A stretch of DNA of 8,526 nt, taken from the NCBI GenBank assembly GCA_002309235.1, contig DBXA01000144.1, forward strand, positions 23,547-32,072, written 5' to 3'. The DNA comes from Christensenella sp. UBA1224. GTDB lineage: Bacteria > Bacillota > Clostridia > Christensenellales > Aristaeellaceae. The stretch's first letter is position 1. Each line of letters starts with the position of its first letter. Below the pieces are notes generated by a model that was given only the letters and a program-made list of their open reading frames with translations, was not told the origin of the DNA and made no database searches. Both the position numbers and the translations under genes were made by a program. This document shows positions 1 to 6,117 of the stretch, in pieces.

Positions 1-206
1 TACTTGGAATAGATGACCTTCTGGCCTTCCTTAACGTTCATGGTGATCTCCTTGCCGTCGACGTTTCCGCCGGGGCCGACTGCCAGAACTTCTGCCATCT
101 GCGGCTTTTCCTTTGCGGAATTGGTCAGGAGCAGGCCGCCCCTTGTGGTCTCTTCCGCTTCCAGGTTTTTGATGACTACACGATCGCCCAAAGGCTTGAT
201 GCTCAT
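1..206 (-). CDS. groES: Co-chaperonin GroES (Hsp10), 5' part only
   Basis: GroES forms the heptameric lid of the GroEL folding chamber in the cytoplasm. The visible 68 residues begin MSIKPLGDRVVIKNLEAEE, the usual GroES opening (xIxPLxDRVxxK), followed by the mobile-loop region (ETTRGGLLLTNSAKEKPQ) and the VLAVGPGG turn. The family is about 94 residues long, so roughly the last quarter lies beyond the left edge. The start is the ATG whose complement is at 204-206, preceded by GAGGAGG (complement 216-222) at a nine-base spacing. It is read leftward from its own promoter with a CIRCE operator in the leader, so it should be repressed by HrcA and induced by heat. In Firmicutes groEL usually follows directly; that would be outside the window. 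The match is unambiguous. Confidence 0.97.
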   Translation of the reverse strand, partial: MSIKPLGDRVVIKNLEAEETTRGGLLLTNSAKEKPQMAEVLAVGPGGNVDGKEITMNVKEGQKVIYSK

Positions 207-248
207 AATTCGTTTCCTCCTCAGGATCAGATTTTATAATCCGTATTG

Positions 249-275
249 TTAGCACTCGCTATTTTCGAGTGCTAA
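249..275. promoter_or_regulatory. CIRCE operator (HrcA binding site)
   Basis: A perfect inverted repeat TTAGCACTC (249-257), nine-base spacer, GAGTGCTAA (267-275). This is the consensus CIRCE element bound by the heat-shock repressor HrcA. It lies between the groES -10 box and the groES ribosome binding site, so it sits at the start of the transcript, as is common for groESL. Confidence 0.97.
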
Positions 276-289
276 TCTTACCGTGTGAT

Positions 290-318
290 AGTATAGCCGT
301 TTCCAAAAGAAAACGCAA
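290..318 (-). promoter_or_regulatory. groES promoter, sigma-A type
   Basis: On the minus strand, TTGCGT (complement 313-318) and TATACT (complement 290-295) are separated by exactly 17 bases, close to the sigma-A consensus. Transcription would begin near 283, just upstream of the CIRCE element. Together these form an ordinary vegetative promoter controlled by HrcA, not a dedicated heat-shock sigma factor. Confidence 0.85.
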
Positions 319-498
319 GTGGAGAATCCGGCAAAAGATACGAAATACGGTAAAAATATCGTTAATTTACGGATGATGGAACGGTATCGACCGGGAATAA
401 CGCTTTTCTTAACACAAAAATACATCTAAAGTCGGAAATTCGAAGGCTATCCGGAATTCCGACTGCGGATGCACCTTATGGAAACTCATATTTATCTG
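319..498. other. Divergent intergenic tract between groES and the MATE gene
   Basis: No convincing coding frame is seen here. The only structure that stands out is the inverted repeat at 430-464, listed separately. The rest shows no obvious motif. Confidence 0.6.
430..464. repeat. Imperfect inverted repeat upstream of the MATE promoter
   Basis: AGTCGGAA (430-437) pairs perfectly with TTCCGACT (457-464). The arms can extend inward (ATTC with GAA plus a one-base bulge), and the right arm contains the palindrome GGAATTCC. There is no T-tract, so it is not a typical terminator. It sits about 35 bases upstream of the MATE -35 box and could be a regulator site; that role is only inferred. Confidence 0.4.
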
Positions 499-528
499 TT
501 GACCGAAAATCGGCTTATACTATATTAT
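499..528 (+). promoter_or_regulatory. Likely promoter of the MATE gene
   Basis: TTGACC at 499-504 is followed by an AT-rich run offering TATATT (521-526, spacing 16) or TATTAT (523-528, spacing 18) as the -10 box. The MATE start codon lies about 40 bases downstream. Confidence 0.65.
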
Positions 529-565
529 ATAAACAACACAGACCAAATGAAACGGGGGTGCCCAA

Positions 566-1975
566 ATGGCCCGGGGACAGATAGACCTGACGGATGAGAG
601 CCGTTCCCCGATATGGAATATACTTTGGCTTGCCTGGCCGCTGTTTCTGGAGCAGATACTTGCCACCTTTGTATCCTTTGCGGATACGGCTATGGTGGGT
701 TCCCTGGGCGTGGAGGCCACGGCGTCGGTCTCCATCAGCAATTCCTTCGTGTTCCTGCTCAACGGCGCCATGACGGCGCTCGGCACGGGCCTTACGGCCT
801 ACATCGCCCGCAGCGTAGGCGCCAAGGACTACGAAGCCGCAAAGGCCTATGTACGGCATTCGCTGATCCTGCTCGCCATGGTCGGCCTGCCGCTGGTGAT
901 CGTGATGGTATCCCTCCACCGCCATATCCCCATGTGGATGGGCGCGGAGCCGGAGATACTGGATACCGCGGCCGAATACATGCTGATCACATCCTCCTGC
1001 AGGCTGTTCCAGATCGCCATCATGGTGCTGGGCAGCGTCTTCCGCGGAAGGGGCGATACCAAGACGCCGCTGGTCATCAACACAGTGGTCAACCTTCTGA
1101 ACGTGACGGGCAATTACCTGCTCATCTACCCGACGCACGAGGCACACTTCCTCTTCCTCGCTTTTACCGTCCCCGGCGCGGGTATGGGCGTTGCAGGCGC
1201 GGCGCTTTCCACGGGCCTGAGCTGGGTACTGGGCGGCACGGCGCTGTGCGTCATGCTGTTTACGAAAAAGGACCCTTCGCGCATCAGCCTGCGGGACAGC
1301 TTCCTGCCTGACATCCCCCTTATAGGCAGGGTCGTAAAGCTTTCTGTGCCGGCGATGCTGGAAAGGATGTCCATGTCGCTGAGCGGCATCGTGGTCACCA
1401 GGTGCATCGCCTCCCTGGGCACCATAGCCATCGCCTCAAACAGCGTATACTCCACGGTGGAATCCATCTCCTATATGCCGGCTTTCGCCTTCTCCGTAGC
1501 CGCCACGACGCTCGTCGGCCAGGCGTTGGGCGGGAAGAAGCCGGATCTGGCCATCCGCTATACACACCTCACCAACCGGGTAGGCATACTGCTCATGACA
1601 GGCGCGGGCATTTGCCTGTATGTGTTCGCGAGGCCGCTGTGTTCCCTCATCACGCGGGATGAGGAAGCCATCAAATTAGCTGTGGAATGCCTGCGGGTCG
1701 TCGCCTTCGTGCAGCCCATACAGACAGCCGCCTGGATCTACGCAGGCGCGCTGCGCGGGGCTGGGGACACGAGGTATCCCTTTTACATCACCACCGTGTG
1801 CAACTGGTGCATAAGGGCGCTCGGTGTGGTGCTGTGCATAGTCGTGCTCCACCTGAGCCTTCCCTGGGCGGTATTCTGTATGTGCCTCGATAACCTGGGG
1901 CGCATGATACTGACAGGCCTGCGCTTCCGCGGCGGCAAATGGAAGACCGCCATTCAGAAAACGAAAGAGGCATAA
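566..1975 (+). CDS. MATE-family multidrug/sodium efflux transporter
   Basis: A 469-residue inner-membrane antiporter that should export cationic drugs or metabolites in exchange for Na+ or H+. The length and the run of about 12 hydrophobic segments fit the MATE family (usually 440-480 residues). The two halves carry matching signatures: PLFLEQ with D40-TAMVG in the first helix, and the repeated loop RGRGDTKTP (160-168) and RGAGDTRYP (397-405), each at the same place in its half. This internal repeat is diagnostic of MATE proteins. Translation starts at the ATG at 566 behind GGGGGTG (554-560); no upstream in-frame start is better. It has its own promoter and no co-directional partner, so it is probably monocistronic. 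No regulator is adjacent and the substrate cannot be read from sequence. DinF/NorM subgrouping is uncertain. Confidence 0.95.
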   Translation: MARGQIDLTDESRSPIWNILWLAWPLFLEQILATFVSFADTAMVGSLGVEATASVSISNSFVFLLNGAMTALGTGLTAYIARSVGAKDYEAAKAYVRHSLILLAMVGLPLVIVMVSLHRHIPMWMGAEPEILDTAAEYMLITSSCRLFQIAIMVLGSVFRGRGDTKTPLVINTVVNLLNVTGNYLLIYPTHEAHFLFLAFTVPGAGMGVAGAALSTGLSWVLGGTALCVMLFTKKDPSRISLRDSFLPDIPLIGRVVKLSVPAMLERMSMSLSGIVVTRCIASLGTIAIASNSVYSTVESISYMPAFAFSVAATTLVGQALGGKKPDLAIRYTHLTNRVGILLMTGAGICLYVFARPLCSLITRDEEAIKLAVECLRVVAFVQPIQTAAWIYAGALRGAGDTRYPFYITTVCNWCIRALGVVLCIVVLHLSLPWAVFCMCLDNLGRMILTGLRFRGGKWKTAIQKTKEA

Positions 1976-2107
1976 ATACAGAGTGATACAGGAGCCTGCT
2001 GATATTTATACTTACGAATGTTCAGGTGTTTGGATAAGAATAGTTTACTTATCAGGGATTCGAATTCTTTGCGGCTAAACACATTCACTGTGCATCATTT
2101 GATACTG

Positions 2108-2153
2108 ACAAATAAAGCAGATCAAGGAAAACGCTCCGATCTGCTTTATTTGT
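2108..2153. terminator. Bidirectional terminator between convergent genes
   Basis: A 16-bp perfect inverted repeat: ACAAATAAAGCAGATC at 2108-2123 and its exact complement at 2138-2153, with a 14-base loop. The outer AT pairs supply T-rich tails on both strands, and the rightward side continues TTCTT. It lies between the end of the MATE gene (1975) and the stop codon of the leftward SHOCT gene (2156), so it can end transcription from both sides. The 1976-2107 stretch before it shows nothing coding. Confidence 0.8.
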
Positions 2154-2155
2154 TC

Positions 2156-3226
2156 TTATAGCTCTGAAATAATGCGTTTTTTTATTTCGGTAAACTCCTC
2201 TTCATTAATGATGCCAGCTTCCAACAGTTTCTTTGCCTGCAAGATTCTATCAAGTGAATCATTGCTTTTCTCTTGTGTTTTTTCATTGATTATAGGTGAC
2301 CTGTTATCCTCCTGATTTGTTTTCAGATTCTCTATTGGTGTATCCTGAGGATCACTGGTAATGTTATCTTCAACCTGATCCAATACATCTAGCTCTTCTT
2401 TTACGTCATCCGTTTCTTTTCTGAATTCTGCCTCAAGACTATTTAGGTCTTCTCTCATTTTTTCTTCATTATAATCAAAATGTACTTCCTCAAATGCAGC
2501 AATGAGTCTTTGTCCCATTGGTCTCATTGAAGCATATGTTATTCCACCGGAGACTATCCCTCCTATGATTGGAATAGCTTTTGATACACCTTTTGCAAAA
2601 ACTGTTTTTGTCATGCTCTTTCCTAAAAGTTTTGCAATCGATTTCACTATGGGGTAGTAGAAAGTCTTTGTCAGCGCTTTTTGCGGTAGTTTCTTAAATG
2701 CATGTTTTGCCAATGCTGAAGAAAGAACCCGGATTGTCTGTGTGGCGCCTGTCGCACCAAGCATTACACCTAAGTATAGTAAAAGCTGATTCCTGACCTT
2801 CTCCTCGTCAAGAATCCTGTCAGACCATAGGTCAGGCTCACCATATATGTATGAAATTTGTTGTGCAATTCGAAGCGTAAAAGCGTAAAACTGCATCATG
2901 TCAGCAGGTATTGAAATGGCCATTGCAAAACCGCCGGGCAAACCAGCGGCAAACGAGGCAGCGGTCGATTTTAAAGTTCCGTCTATTAAAATCGATTCTG
3001 CCTTCTTACGCAATTCTGGTTTGGAAATTCCCACAGCAATGGGACCTTCTGCAATGATTCGATTAAGCACATCTCTCGGAAAATCCTTAAACTGTTCAGT
3101 GAGAAAAACGGTCCTGTCAATCTTGACTCCTGGTGCCTTTAATGCACCAGCGACAATTTCGTATATTGTGTTTTCATTTATCGCTGGGGTGCTTCCCTTC
3201 ATATTTCCGGAATTGTTTTCAGCCAT
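2156..3226 (-). CDS. EcsC-like protein with C-terminal SHOCT domain, function unknown
   Basis: A 356-residue protein. Residues 20-130 resemble the EcsC-type or '4-vinyl reductase'-misnamed family common in Firmicutes: KAPGVKIDR near 30, then GLPGGFAMAISIPADMMQFY (95-114) and a YIYGEPDLW turn (127-134). Hydrophobic, glycine-rich stretches at about 93-108, 147-162 and 217-231 may contact or cross the membrane; no signal peptide is seen. Residues 253-322 are acidic, charged and probably a flexible or coiled linker. The last 34 residues (DSLDRILQAKKLLEAGIINE onward) are a clear SHOCT domain, a short C-terminal oligomerisation-type module. The start is well set by AAGGAGGAGA (complement 3231-3240). 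The gene is much more AT-rich than its neighbours: 21 of 60 bases are G/C at 2161-2220, against 42 of 60 at 3481-3540 in the cyclophilin gene. Recent acquisition is therefore likely. No clear promoter of its own is visible in the short gap upstream. The role is unknown. Confidence 0.88.
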   Translation of the reverse strand: MAENNSGNMKGSTPAINENTIYEIVAGALKAPGVKIDRTVFLTEQFKDFPRDVLNRIIAEGPIAVGISKPELRKKAESILIDGTLKSTAASFAAGLPGGFAMAISIPADMMQFYAFTLRIAQQISYIYGEPDLWSDRILDEEKVRNQLLLYLGVMLGATGATQTIRVLSSALAKHAFKKLPQKALTKTFYYPIVKSIAKLLGKSMTKTVFAKGVSKAIPIIGGIVSGGITYASMRPMGQRLIAAFEEVHFDYNEEKMREDLNSLEAEFRKETDDVKEELDVLDQVEDNITSDPQDTPIENLKTNQEDNRSPIINEKTQEKSNDSLDRILQAKKLLEAGIINEEEFTEIKKRIISEL

Positions 3227-3244
3227 ATTCTCTCCTCCTTATTG

Positions 3245-3273
3245 AAAAAACCGCTGCGGAATCGCAGCAGTTT
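3245..3273 (-). terminator. Terminator after the cyclophilin operon
   Basis: On the minus strand the transcript reads AAACTGCTGCG, loop ATTC, CGCAGCGGTTTTTT: an 11-bp stem with one mismatch and a run of six T. It starts four bases after the cytosolic cyclophilin stop codon. It also lies only a few bases before the ribosome binding site of the next gene on this strand (2156-3226), so it would limit read-through into that gene. Confidence 0.88.
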
Positions 3274-3276
3274 CGC

Positions 3277-3795
3277 TTACTTTATCTTCCTCACATTGTA
3301 CTTTTCTCCGAAGGTCTCCACGGTGACCTTTTTCATTTTCTGCTCCTTTACGGGCCTGTCCTGAAAGCCCGTACGGCAGGCGGCGATCTCATCCACGGTA
3401 TCGAGCCCTTCCGTTACCTTTCCGAAGGCGGCGTACTGGCCGTCCAGGTGCGGCGCATCGGCATGCATGATAAAGAACTGGCTGCCGGCGCTGTCCGGCC
3501 GCATGGAGCGCGCCATGGAAATGACGCCGCGGGTATGCTTCAGATTGTTGGCGATGCCGTTTGCGGCGAATTCGCCCTTGATGGAATAGCCGGGGCCGCC
3601 TATGCCGGTGCCCTGCGGGTCTCCGCCCTGGATCATGAAGCCGGGTATTACACGGTGGAAGATGAGCCCATCGTAAAAGCCCTCTTCGCAAAGGTTCACG
3701 AAATTGGCTACGGTATTGGGAGCGATCTCCGGATAAAGCTCCAGCCTGATGGTGTTTCCGTTCTCCATCTCTATGGTCACAACGGGATTCTTCAT
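3277..3795 (-). CDS. Cytosolic cyclophilin-type peptidyl-prolyl isomerase
   Basis: A 172-residue single-domain cyclophilin that should catalyse cis-trans isomerisation of X-Pro bonds in the cytoplasm; no signal peptide is present. Family landmarks appear in order: APNTVANFVNLCEEGFYDG (26-43), the active-site segment FHRVIPGFMIQGGD with the catalytic arginine at 48, F53, M54 and Q56, then AGSQFFI (103-109) with F108, and HLDGQYAAFGKV (116-127). The position of the cyclosporin-binding tryptophan of human CypA is His116 here, so weak drug binding is expected by analogy. The ATG (complement 3793-3795) is preceded by AAAGGAGGAC (complement 3804-3813), which overlaps the stop codon of the upstream paralogue. 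It is therefore the second gene of a tight two-gene operon, 16 bases behind the lipoprotein copy. Confidence 0.97.
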   Translation of the reverse strand: MKNPVVTIEMENGNTIRLELYPEIAPNTVANFVNLCEEGFYDGLIFHRVIPGFMIQGGDPQGTGIGGPGYSIKGEFAANGIANNLKHTRGVISMARSMRPDSAGSQFFIMHADAPHLDGQYAAFGKVTEGLDTVDEIAACRTGFQDRPVKEQKMKKVTVETFGEKYNVRKIK

Positions 3796-3811
3796 AACGA
3801 TAAGTCCTCCT

Positions 3812-4414
3812 TTACTTCTTTACCACCTTGTATTCATAGCCCTTTGTATCCACGGTCACGGTTGCGATGCGCTGCTCGATGAGCGGCCTGTCGCCGGAAT
3901 CCGTGGGGACCTTGGCGATATTGTCGATGGTCGTCAGGCTCTCGGAATCGATCACCTTGCCAAAGGCGGCGTAATTGCCATCCAGATGCGCGGCATCCGC
4001 ATGCATGATGAAAAACTGGCTGCCTGCGCTGTCGAAATCTTTCGAACGGGCCATGGAGATAACACCGCGGGTGTGTGCCAGGTCGTTTTTAAAACCGTTT
4101 GCGGAAAATTCGCCCTTGATCCGGTATCCGGGGCCGCCGGAGCCGGTGCCGTCGGGAGAACCGCCTTGTATCATAAAGCCGGTGATGACACGGTGAAAGA
4201 TCGTATTGTCATAAAAGCCCGATTGAGCAAGCGTGACGAAATTCGCCACCGTGTTGGGCGCTATGCTGGGGTACAGCTCCAGGTTGATGGTCTCTCCGTT
4301 TTCCATGGTGATGGTGACCAGCGGGTTCGGGATCGCAACGGCTTCCTCTTTATTGGCGCATCCTGTGATACATAAAAGGGCACAGGCAAGAAGTACCGCG
4401 AATATCTTCTTCAT
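3812..4414 (-). CDS. Lipoprotein cyclophilin-type peptidyl-prolyl isomerase
   Basis: A 200-residue cyclophilin carrying a lipoprotein signal peptide: MKK, a hydrophobic core at 4-15, and the lipobox ITGC with the lipidated cysteine at 19. The mature enzyme should be anchored on the outer face of the membrane and help fold exported proteins. The catalytic domain has FHRVITGFMIQGG with Arg75, F80, M81 and Q83, then AGSQFFI with F135, and HLDGNYAAFGKV near 143-154. An in-frame TTG at 4420 lies upstream, but the ribosome binding site AAGGAGGC (complement 4421-4428) is only one base from it and seven from the ATG at 4414, so the ATG is the start. It is very similar to the cytosolic paralogue just downstream, so the pair looks like a tandem duplication with divided location. 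It is the first gene of the operon, with a strong promoter upstream. Confidence 0.96.
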   Translation of the reverse strand: MKKIFAVLLACALLCITGCANKEEAVAIPNPLVTITMENGETINLELYPSIAPNTVANFVTLAQSGFYDNTIFHRVITGFMIQGGSPDGTGSGGPGYRIKGEFSANGFKNDLAHTRGVISMARSKDFDSAGSQFFIMHADAAHLDGNYAAFGKVIDSESLTTIDNIAKVPTDSGDRPLIEQRIATVTVDTKGYEYKVVKK

Positions 4415-4447
4415 ATCCAAGCCTCCTTCACTTCGGTTCAGGCATTG

Positions 4448-4476
4448 ATTATATCATGGTCCGCCGGCCCATGCAA
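4448..4476 (-). promoter_or_regulatory. Promoter of the cyclophilin operon (extended -10)
   Basis: On the minus strand, TTGCAT (complement 4471-4476), 17 bases, then TATAAT (complement 4448-4453) with an upstream TG giving TGATATAAT, an extended -10. The start codon is about 34 bases from the -10 box. This predicts strong housekeeping expression of both cyclophilins. Confidence 0.88.
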
Positions 4477-4546
4477 CAAGCCGTATCATTTTGCTCACAG
4501 ACGCCTGCCGGGAAAGGCAACAATTACAAAACCGTTACACCATCGT

Positions 4547-4576
4547 TTTCATAAAGATACATTTTTCCTGTATAAT
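4547..4576 (+). promoter_or_regulatory. Likely promoter of the CofE-like gene
   Basis: A perfect -10 box TATAAT at 4571-4576 with a weak -35, TTTCAT at 4547-4552 (spacing 18). It lies about 60 bases before the chosen start codon. It also rules out the longer upstream reading frame, which would have to start before the promoter. Confidence 0.7.
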
Positions 4577-4636
4577 ACAGTGTATTCTGCGGCAGAAGGT
4601 CTAATTCCCTCCCGCACACGAAAAGAGGAAAACACA

Positions 4637-5821
4637 ATGAGAACAGTCGGTACAGTAGTACGCGGCATACGCGCCCCGATCTTCAAACAGGGCGATGATC
4701 TTGCCCGCATGGCGGTCGATTGCGTGCTCCGCGCGGCAGAAGCGGAAGGCTTTACCCCGCGCGACGGCGATGTCCTCGCCGTAACGGAATCCACCGTTGC
4801 CCGCACACAGGGCAATTATGCCACTGTGGACCAGATAGCGGCGGATGTCCGCCGCAAATTCCCGGGCGGTACGGCCGGTATCGTACTGCCGATCCTTTCC
4901 CGCAATCGGTTCTCCCTGCTGCTTAAGGGTATCTCCAAGGGTCTTGACAAGCTGTATATCCAGCTGAGCTATCCTTCCGACGAGGTCGGCAATCACCTCA
5001 TCTCCTACGATGATCTGGATGCAAAGGGCATCGATCCCTATAAGGATGTGCTGAGCGAGAAGAGATACCGCGAGCTCTTCGGTGAGGAAGTAAAGCACCC
5101 CTTTACCGGAATGGATTACGTTCGACTGTATAAAGAGCTCGCCCCCAATTCCGAGATATTCCTCGCCAATGACGTCCGGGCGATGCTCGGCTTCACCAAG
5201 CACGTCATCTGCTGCGATATCCATACCAGGGCGCGCAGCATGCGTTTGCTTAAGGAAGCCGGAGCCGAGACTGCCATCTGCATGGCGGATATCCTTTCGG
5301 AGAGCGTAGAGGGCTCCGGCTGGAATCCGGATTACGGCCTGTATGGATCCAATCTCGCGGATGAGAACACCGTAAAGCTGTTCCCGAGGGATTGCACCGC
5401 TTTCGCCGAGAAGATGCAGAAGCTCATGTTCGAAGCCACCGGTAAGCGCGTCGAGTGCATGGTATACGGCGACGGCGCTTTCAAAGATCCGGTCGGCAAG
5501 ATATGGGAGCTGGCGGACCCGATCGTTTCCCCCGGCTATACGGAAGGCCTTAACGGGACTCCGAACGAGCTGAAGCTCAAATACCTGGCCGATACCGCCC
5601 TCAAGGGCCTCTCCGAGCAGGAGATGGAAGACAAGGCCCGCGAGGCGATCCGCGCCAAGGAGAAGGATCTGCAGGGCAAGATGGCATCCCAGGGCACGAC
5701 GCCGCGCCGCCTGACCGATCTTTTGGGCTCTCTGTGCGACCTGACAAGCGGATCCGGCGACAAGGGGACCCCGATCGTCTATATCCAGGGTTATTTCGAT
5801 AACTACGCTGACGAATGGTGA
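4637..5821 (+). CDS. CofE-like (coenzyme F420-0:L-glutamate ligase family) protein
   Basis: A 394-residue soluble protein whose first part resembles the F420 ligase family (CofE), which uses GTP to attach glutamate to F420-0 through amide bonds. Visible family features are GIRAPIFKQGDDLARM (10-25), the core DGDVLAVTESTVARTQGNY (43-61), which matches the CofE strand-and-loop pattern GDVLVVTxKxVSKxEG, and later VYGDGAFKDPVGKIWELADP (276-295). Typical CofE is about 250 residues, so this version is markedly longer, with insertions and a charged helical tail (325-350) ending in GTPIVYIQGYFDNYADEW. The ATG at 4637 is chosen because AAGAGGAA lies just upstream and a TATAAT promoter lies between it and the frame's earlier start. 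No other F420 gene is present and most Clostridia lack F420, so the true substrate is unknown; an amide ligase acting on another acid is an inference. It is transcribed alone, divergent from the cyclophilins. Confidence 0.85.
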   Translation: MRTVGTVVRGIRAPIFKQGDDLARMAVDCVLRAAEAEGFTPRDGDVLAVTESTVARTQGNYATVDQIAADVRRKFPGGTAGIVLPILSRNRFSLLLKGISKGLDKLYIQLSYPSDEVGNHLISYDDLDAKGIDPYKDVLSEKRYRELFGEEVKHPFTGMDYVRLYKELAPNSEIFLANDVRAMLGFTKHVICCDIHTRARSMRLLKEAGAETAICMADILSESVEGSGWNPDYGLYGSNLADENTVKLFPRDCTAFAEKMQKLMFEATGKRVECMVYGDGAFKDPVGKIWELADPIVSPGYTEGLNGTPNELKLKYLADTALKGLSEQEMEDKAREAIRAKEKDLQGKMASQGTTPRRLTDLLGSLCDLTSGSGDKGTPIVYIQGYFDNYADEW

Positions 5822-5830
5822 TCATCAGTT

Positions 5831-5938
5831 GCCGGAGAGACGGTTTCACTGCAGGTTTCGGGCAAAACGGCCCGGGATAAGAGGCTACGAAGCCTGACAG
5901 GCAAAAAACGCAGGGGAGATATCCCCGAAAAGCCTCGG
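5831..5938 (+). other. Possible structured RNA in the 3' region of the CofE-like gene
   Basis: This non-coding tract is dense in short perfect hairpins: CGGGC/GCCCG (5859-5863, 5870-5874), AGGCT-ACGA-AGCCT (5882-5895) and GGGGA-GATA-TCCCC (5913-5926). AGGC (5899-5902) can enclose the last hairpin by pairing with GCCT (5932-5935), but it can instead pair with GCCT at 5892-5895. GAGGC (5881-5885) can likewise pair with GCCTC (5932-5936). Such competing pairings resemble regulatory or small RNAs. It is followed by a terminator (5959-5984). It does not match a known riboswitch well enough to name, and chance pairing cannot be excluded. Confidence 0.35.
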
Positions 5939-5958
5939 ACCACAGCCAAATCAGATGG

Positions 5959-5984
5959 AAAAGCCGCCATTGCGCGGCTTTTTC
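5959..5984 (+). terminator. Terminator downstream of the CofE-like gene
   Basis: AAAAGCCGC (5959-5967) pairs with GCGGCTTTT (5974-5982) around a six-base loop and is followed by TTTC. It is a standard rho-independent terminator, about 140 bases after the CofE-like stop codon. Confidence 0.85.
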
Positions 5985-6017
5985 TTTACAACGGTCGTTT
6001 GCGATCAAATGACATAA

Positions 6018-6051
6018 GCGGAGATAACACCTTAAAAGCCGTATCTTCCGC
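6018..6051 (+). other. Hairpin between two terminators, possible small RNA
   Basis: GCGGAGATA (6018-6026) pairs with TATCTTCCGC (6042-6051) with one bulged base, giving nine pairs. Upstream there is a weak promoter-like pair, TTGCGA (5999-6004) and GATAAC (6023-6028), and downstream a terminator at 6092-6117. A short independent transcript is possible but the promoter is poor and overlaps the hairpin. Confidence 0.25.
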
Positions 6052-6091
6052 AAAAGACATGGCATGAGTTTATCAATTAAAAATCTGTTTC

Positions 6092-6117
6092 AAAAGCCGC
6101 CCCAATGGGTGGTTTTT
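6092..6117 (+). terminator. Second terminator in the 5822-6401 gap
   Basis: AAAAGCCGCCC (6092-6102) pairs with GGGTGGTTTTT (6107-6117) over 11 pairs, two of them G-U, with loop CAAT, and a further run of eight T follows at 6122-6129. Its left arm begins with the same AAAAGCCGCC as the terminator at 5959. It may be a back-up terminator or end a small transcript. Confidence 0.75.

Noticed and set aside
515..1147. Minus-strand open frame inside the MATE gene
   Set aside because: It is a shadow of the GC-rich MATE coding frame: low-complexity, rich in His/Gln/Arg, with no family match.
1976..2107. Possible attachment site or mobile-element end
   Set aside because: No target-site duplication, tRNA end, integrase or terminal inverted repeat could be seen beside the AT-rich gene.
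3133..4375. Plus-strand open frames opposite the cyclophilins
   Set aside because: They mirror the real minus-strand genes and resemble each other only because the two cyclophilins are paralogues.
4445..4636. N-terminal extension of the CofE-like frame back to 4445
   Set aside because: It would cross a TATAAT promoter, has no ribosome binding site, and the extra residues show no family similarity; the ATG at 4637 has a proper site.
5831..5940. Glycine riboswitch resemblance (GGAGAGAC, then GGGCAAAA, then CAGGCAAAA)
   Set aside because: The fragments recall the glycine aptamer, but the expected CTCTCAGG segment and the GCCGAAGGGGCAA core are not intact, and no glycine gene follows. An Infernal search with the glycine model would settle it.
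5897..5950. c-di-GMP-I (GEMM) riboswitch resemblance (GGCAAA, hairpin, AAAAGCC)
   Set aside because: The GGGACGCAAAGCC stretch and the second stem with its GGTAGC-type receptor are missing, and no plausible controlled gene follows closely.
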